A DNA stretch of 64,000 nt from an uncultured Lachnospiraceae bacterium (GTDB lineage: Bacteria > Bacillota > Clostridia > Lachnospirales > Lachnospiraceae). Below the pieces are notes generated by a model. That model was given only the letters and a program-made list of their open reading frames with translations, had not been told where the DNA came from and did no database searches. Shown piece after piece: positions 61,292 to 64,000 of the stretch. Within the stretch, counting starts at the first letter, position 1. Each line of letters opens with the position of its first letter. Location of the stretch: contig CANRNJ010000007.1 of the NCBI GenBank assembly GCA_947631955.1, positions 114,143 through 178,142 on the forward strand, in the 5' to 3' direction. Made by a program: the position numbers and the translations under genes.

Positions 61292-61771
61292 TCACACTTT
61301 CTGACATAATCCAAGTTGTGAAAGCATTTCTCTCCTCTCACGGATCCGATTTGCATCCATTCTTATGTCTTCTAGTTTCATTGGTAAATCACCGTTTTCT
61401 CCATCAGGAATACCAATACGAGAGTTTTTCCATGCATATTCTCCATGAGTCAATCTGCTCAGACTCCATGAATCTTTTCCGGCATATTCCTCAAAGACCT
61501 TATCCATTATAGGAGTAATCCTATCAACTACTTCGCTTGGAATGGACGTATAAAATGAATCATCTCTATAAGCTATTCTAATCTCTTTCAATATCGGACC
61601 AAATTTCCATCCATAAAAAACAGCATCGAAAAGAGGTTCCTGTCTTTGGATCAAAGACTCTCTTTGCGCAAAATACAATAACTTATGCAGTTTCATCTCA
61701 TCAATTTTCAAACCAAACTCACCAAAGTATCTATTATACACATAAGAAGCAACGCACATTAAGTCTTCCAT
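61292..61771 (-). CDS. Panacea (DUF4065/SocA-like) antitoxin
   Basis: 159 residues with the Panacea core: VASYVYNRYFGEFGLKIDEMKLHKLLYFAQ, then FYGWKFGPILKEI and the C-terminal SRLTHGEYAWKNSR. This is the order in SocA/GepA-like proteins that act as general antitoxins. It is the upstream gene of the pair, as expected for the antitoxin. Start ATG 61769-61771 after GGAGG. Confidence 0.87.
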   Translation of the reverse strand: MEDLMCVASYVYNRYFGEFGLKIDEMKLHKLLYFAQRESLIQRQEPLFDAVFYGWKFGPILKEIRIAYRDDSFYTSIPSEVVDRITPIMDKVFEEYAGKDSWSLSRLTHGEYAWKNSRIGIPDGENGDLPMKLEDIRMDANRIRERREMLSQLGLCQKV

Positions 61772-61810
61772 AATCCAAACCTCCTATCTCAAATTTTAAG
61801 AGAATGTGAA

Positions 61811-61910
61811 TAGTATATCATACCATTAATGCGGACACCGTACATCATTCTAGGAGAATTACAAAGTAATTCTCTTAGCGCAGAGTGCTGACTCTGCGCT
61901 TAGTATATCA
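61811..61910 (-). promoter_or_regulatory. Panacea operon control region: two extended -10 boxes around two perfect hairpins
   Basis: TGATATACTA (extended -10) occurs twice on the minus strand (61811-61820 and 61901-61910). Between them lie two palindromes, at 61850-61878 (GAGAATTAC/GTAATTCTC) and 61874-61903 (GCGCAGAGT/ACTCTGCGC). This is a likely autoregulatory region. Confidence 0.55.
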
Positions 61911-62034
61911 CAAAATATATAAAAAAACACGCTTTTTCCCTTATTTATATTATATTCCACAGCAAGCAACAAGGCAATGATTAAGTGTCCAATGACTTGT
62001 ACGGCCGCCTCTTTCCGTTTATTTCCATCTTATA
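61911..62034. other. Spacer without recognised gene
   Basis: A/T-rich segment between the Panacea control region and the end of the GyrI-like pseudogene; nothing else recognised. Confidence 0.5.
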
Positions 62035-62300
62035 TCAAAATTTTTCCTTCTTTTTGATCGGAATCCGAATGACCGTCTTCAATTTGTCCGGTGCGCATCT
62101 TCTCGCATCGCTCAGATAGATCTCATGATGAAACCTTTGATCCGTAATGTCCGATACATACCCCTGCTCTTCTATGTACCGATGCATCGCTTCCACCGTC
62201 CCCGGACCGCGATAAAATTCATCTCAGGAACCGTGACGATGCCCGGCACAGCCTTCGGAAGATAAAATTCCTTATATTCTTTCTTATAATCAAACGCCAT
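62035..62300 (-). pseudogene. GyrI-like small-molecule-binding protein with a large internal deletion
   Basis: The minus frame starts normally (MAFDYKKEYKEFYLPKAVP, then PEMNFIAVRGRG) but after about 36 codons passes into a different frame that encodes the family's C-terminus (EEQGYVSDITDQRFHHEIYL, APDKLKTVIRIPIKK) to TGA 62035-62037. About 110 central residues of the ~210-residue family are missing and the junction near 62185-62195 is out of frame, so the gene is dead. Confidence 0.8.
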
Positions 62301-62305
62301 CTTTA

Positions 62306-62953
62306 TCACCCTTTCAACCGCTTTACTCTGTCAGACACCGTCTGCATAAATTCCTCTTCCGACAGGCTCGGATCCCTCGTCCCCAAGATCAACTCACAGG
62401 GAAGTTTTCCGCACTCTCCGCAGGAAGAAAAACTATTTTGCAGCCTGCAGCAGTCGTAAATAGGACATTCTTTTCCCTCCGGCGCATGGAACACCCTGCC
62501 GCACACGGCATTGCACCCTTGGCACATTTCCCCGTAACAATAACAGGCAGCGCAGTCCGCACCGCAGCAGCTGATCGGATCGTCCTTTTTTGCCGTTTCC
62601 AGAATCTCTTTCTGCTTTTTCTTACTCAAGCCTCCAAGTACGATCCGGTAAGACTTATCCAACAGGTCTTTTAAAAGATCGTCCGGCACATTCCCGTCCG
62701 CTTTCACTGAGTTCCAGTGTGTTTTGTTCATATAGTAGCCGGGAATGATGTCTTCATATTGCCTGCGCAGGAAATCGCCTTCCAACGGTTCCAGTTTCAG
62801 CGTAATGTAATAAGGCTTGCCATTCCAATCCATGCATATGGCTGCAAACATTTTTCCGCCGATCTGATACCGCATCCAGTTCCAGTCCTTCTGCAGATCT
62901 CTGGTCACTCCCGCTTTTTTCATCAAATACTCGTCCACCCATTCATACTTCAT
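62306..62953 (-). CDS. MmcQ/YjbR-like protein with Cys-rich C-terminal domain
   Basis: 215 residues. Residues 1-115 are a YjbR-type DNA-binding-like fold (GKMFAAICMDWNGKPYYITLKL, NKTHWNSVKADG). Residues 120-205 are Cys-rich (SCCGADCAACYCYGEMCQGC, CPIYDCCRL, CGECGKLPC), matching DUF3795-like putative zinc-binding modules. It overlaps the WYL regulator stop by ATGA, so the two are co-translated. Function unknown. Confidence 0.8.
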   Translation of the reverse strand: MKYEWVDEYLMKKAGVTRDLQKDWNWMRYQIGGKMFAAICMDWNGKPYYITLKLEPLEGDFLRRQYEDIIPGYYMNKTHWNSVKADGNVPDDLLKDLLDKSYRIVLGGLSKKKQKEILETAKKDDPISCCGADCAACYCYGEMCQGCNAVCGRVFHAPEGKECPIYDCCRLQNSFSSCGECGKLPCELILGTRDPSLSEEEFMQTVSDRVKRLKG

Positions 62954-63954
62954 TTGGCTGCATCCTCCCGTAAGTCCTGTTCATTGGTTTCTCGCATTGA
63001 TTCCTTTCGCTGCTTTCCTCCATGGATTCTTTTCATTGATTGCTGCATTGGTTTCGCGCATTGATCCTTTTCTTTTCGCCGGTTCCCTTCATTGTTTCTT
63101 TTTACAGGTTTCTGATAGATCCTTCCCACGGCCTCCGCTATATGGCGGATCCTCTCCCGCACCTGCGCCGGTTCCAAAACCTCCGCTTTTTCTCCAAAGG
63201 TTAGGATCCATTCGATAAGATTTTCCATATCCGTATAATCTGCGTGAAAAAGCAGGCGCCCGTCGTCCGTTTCGGTAAAACAGTGCGGGCCGAACTCTTC
63301 CACCAGACGCCATTTCACATCCGGATCAAAAAGCGCCTTGACCCGGATACCTCCCGGAAATATCTTTTCATTGGAAAGGTCCGGCATCGGAACTTCCCGG
63401 CACACAAAGGTATGCTCGGAAACAGCAAGCTGATCCATACGATTCAGTTTAAACAGGCGGAAATCCCTGCGCATCATGCACCACGCCCAAACATACCAGC
63501 TTGTCCACTTAAACACAACGTAATAGGGTTCTACCGTTCTGGTGCTTTCACCCGACGGTGCGTAATACCTGAAAGAAAGCAGGCGCCTGTTCTCGATTGC
63601 ATCCTGTATCATCTCGATTTTCGGGGCGAGCGTCCCTTTATACCAAGAAGACAGATCGATCAGCATGGAGTCCCTGCCGCTTACAAATTCCGAAGCGCCG
63701 GTCTGAAGCTTTTCCATCAGCCGGCTGTAATATCTGCTCCCGCTCACGCTGTCAAGACTGCGGAGTCCGGCAAGGATCCCCTGCATGTCCTTTGACGTCA
63801 GGATCGTCCTGTCCACCCGGTATCCGTCCATGATACAGATACCGCCGCCTGCCCCCTGCATCGTTCTGACAGGGATCCCCGCCCTGCAGAGATCTTCGAT
63901 ATCCCGATTTATCGTTCTTCTGGAAACTTCAAAATTTCTCGTGTATTTCTCCAA
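62950..63954 (-). CDS. WYL-domain (YafY-type) HTH regulator, 5' end uncertain
   Basis: The frame 63954-62950 starts at TTG and lacks the first ~20 residues of the usual HTH; it retains FEVSRRTINRDIEDLCRAGIPV (recognition helix) and the WYL domain (RLLSFRYYAPSGESTRTVEPYYVVFKWTSWYVWAWC). Upstream bases up to 64000 read like the missing helix (MLMGGK, then PVNTGKLEKY) only if a +1 shift is allowed near 63968, and an in-frame TAG lies above. It may be frameshifted or start beyond the window edge. Confidence 0.7.
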   Translation of the reverse strand: MEKYTRNFEVSRRTINRDIEDLCRAGIPVRTMQGAGGGICIMDGYRVDRTILTSKDMQGILAGLRSLDSVSGSRYYSRLMEKLQTGASEFVSGRDSMLIDLSSWYKGTLAPKIEMIQDAIENRRLLSFRYYAPSGESTRTVEPYYVVFKWTSWYVWAWCMMRRDFRLFKLNRMDQLAVSEHTFVCREVPMPDLSNEKIFPGGIRVKALFDPDVKWRLVEEFGPHCFTETDDGRLLFHADYTDMENLIEWILTFGEKAEVLEPAQVRERIRHIAEAVGRIYQKPVKRNNEGNRRKEKDQCAKPMQQSMKRIHGGKQRKESMRETNEQDLREDAAK

Positions 63955-64000
63955 CTTTCCAGTATTTACAGGCTTTCCCGCCCATCAACATCTATGTAAT

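Overview
The window looks like a chromosomal segment of a Gram-positive anaerobe of the Clostridia, most likely a Lachnospiraceae-type gut bacterium. Reasons: protein family content (KtrAB, DUF6056, HAAS/DUF1700, ECF sigma, YtrA-type GntR, AbiE), strong AGGAGG-type ribosome binding sites, many minus-strand tRNA genes and cell-wall glycopolymer genes without lipid A genes. All assignments come from reading the sequence; no database search was possible.

Layout. 1-8 kb: end of a lipase, a large solute-binding lipoprotein facing an OmpR-type two-component system, a small conserved-looking protein, an SDR oxidoreductase, tRNA-Leu and a MATE exporter. 8.1-8.9 kb: remnants of a serine recombinase and an Rpn-type transposase. 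8.9-33.2 kb: one long minus-strand, visibly A/T-richer surface-glycan operon of about 20 genes. 33.4-34.9 kb: a tyrosine recombinase between perfect 27-bp inverted repeats. 34.9-36.9 kb: IS200-like remnant, six tRNAs in two groups and a type I toxin-antitoxin locus. 36.9-50.4 kb: housekeeping genes (phosphodiesterase, RdgB, a degenerate amidase, THUMP methyltransferase), an ECF sigma operon, a GntR/ABC operon, CPBP protease, dCMP deaminase, DUF6056 membrane protein. 50.6-54.3 kb: KtrB/KtrA potassium uptake and an AbiE toxin-antitoxin pair. 54.5-55.3 kb: five tRNAs. 55.4-60.3 kb: ATP-grasp / alpha-E / transglutaminase / two aspartoacylase-like genes behind a leader with an intrinsic terminator. 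60.4-64 kb: a Panacea-type toxin-antitoxin pair, a deleted GyrI-like gene, and a YjbR-like/WYL regulator pair.

The most interesting unit is the glycan operon and its apparent switches. (1) The recombinase at 33.4-34.6 kb lies inside a segment bounded by inverted copies of a dyadic core site. Just inside the right copy is a near-consensus promoter that now points away from the operon; inversion would aim it into the first operon gene. (2) Four consecutive methyltransferase genes each contain a run of exactly nine G (coding strand), all currently in frame; two more nine-base runs lie elsewhere. This is the pattern of slipped-strand phase variation. (3) The second gene of the operon, overlapping the first by ATGA, is a TnpB homologue in which all three RuvC acidic residues are replaced while the zinc ribbon is kept: a nuclease-dead, possibly RNA-guided regulator. 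(4) At least nine operon proteins of unrelated catalytic class carry the same PglD-N-like Rossmann module.

Chemically the operon encodes the GDP-D-glycero-D-manno-heptose route (GmhA, HddA, a fused HddC-GmhB, an epimerase) and a CDP-ribitol-type route (pentose-phosphate epimerase, polyol-phosphate dehydrogenase, cytidylyltransferase), plus three CDP-glycerol-transferase-like proteins, two glycosyltransferases, a pyruvyltransferase, a ferredoxin-like F420-type protein and four methyltransferases. I infer a teichoic-acid-like or capsular polymer containing polyol phosphate and decorated, methylated heptose, with expression and methylation patterns varied by DNA inversion and G-run slippage.
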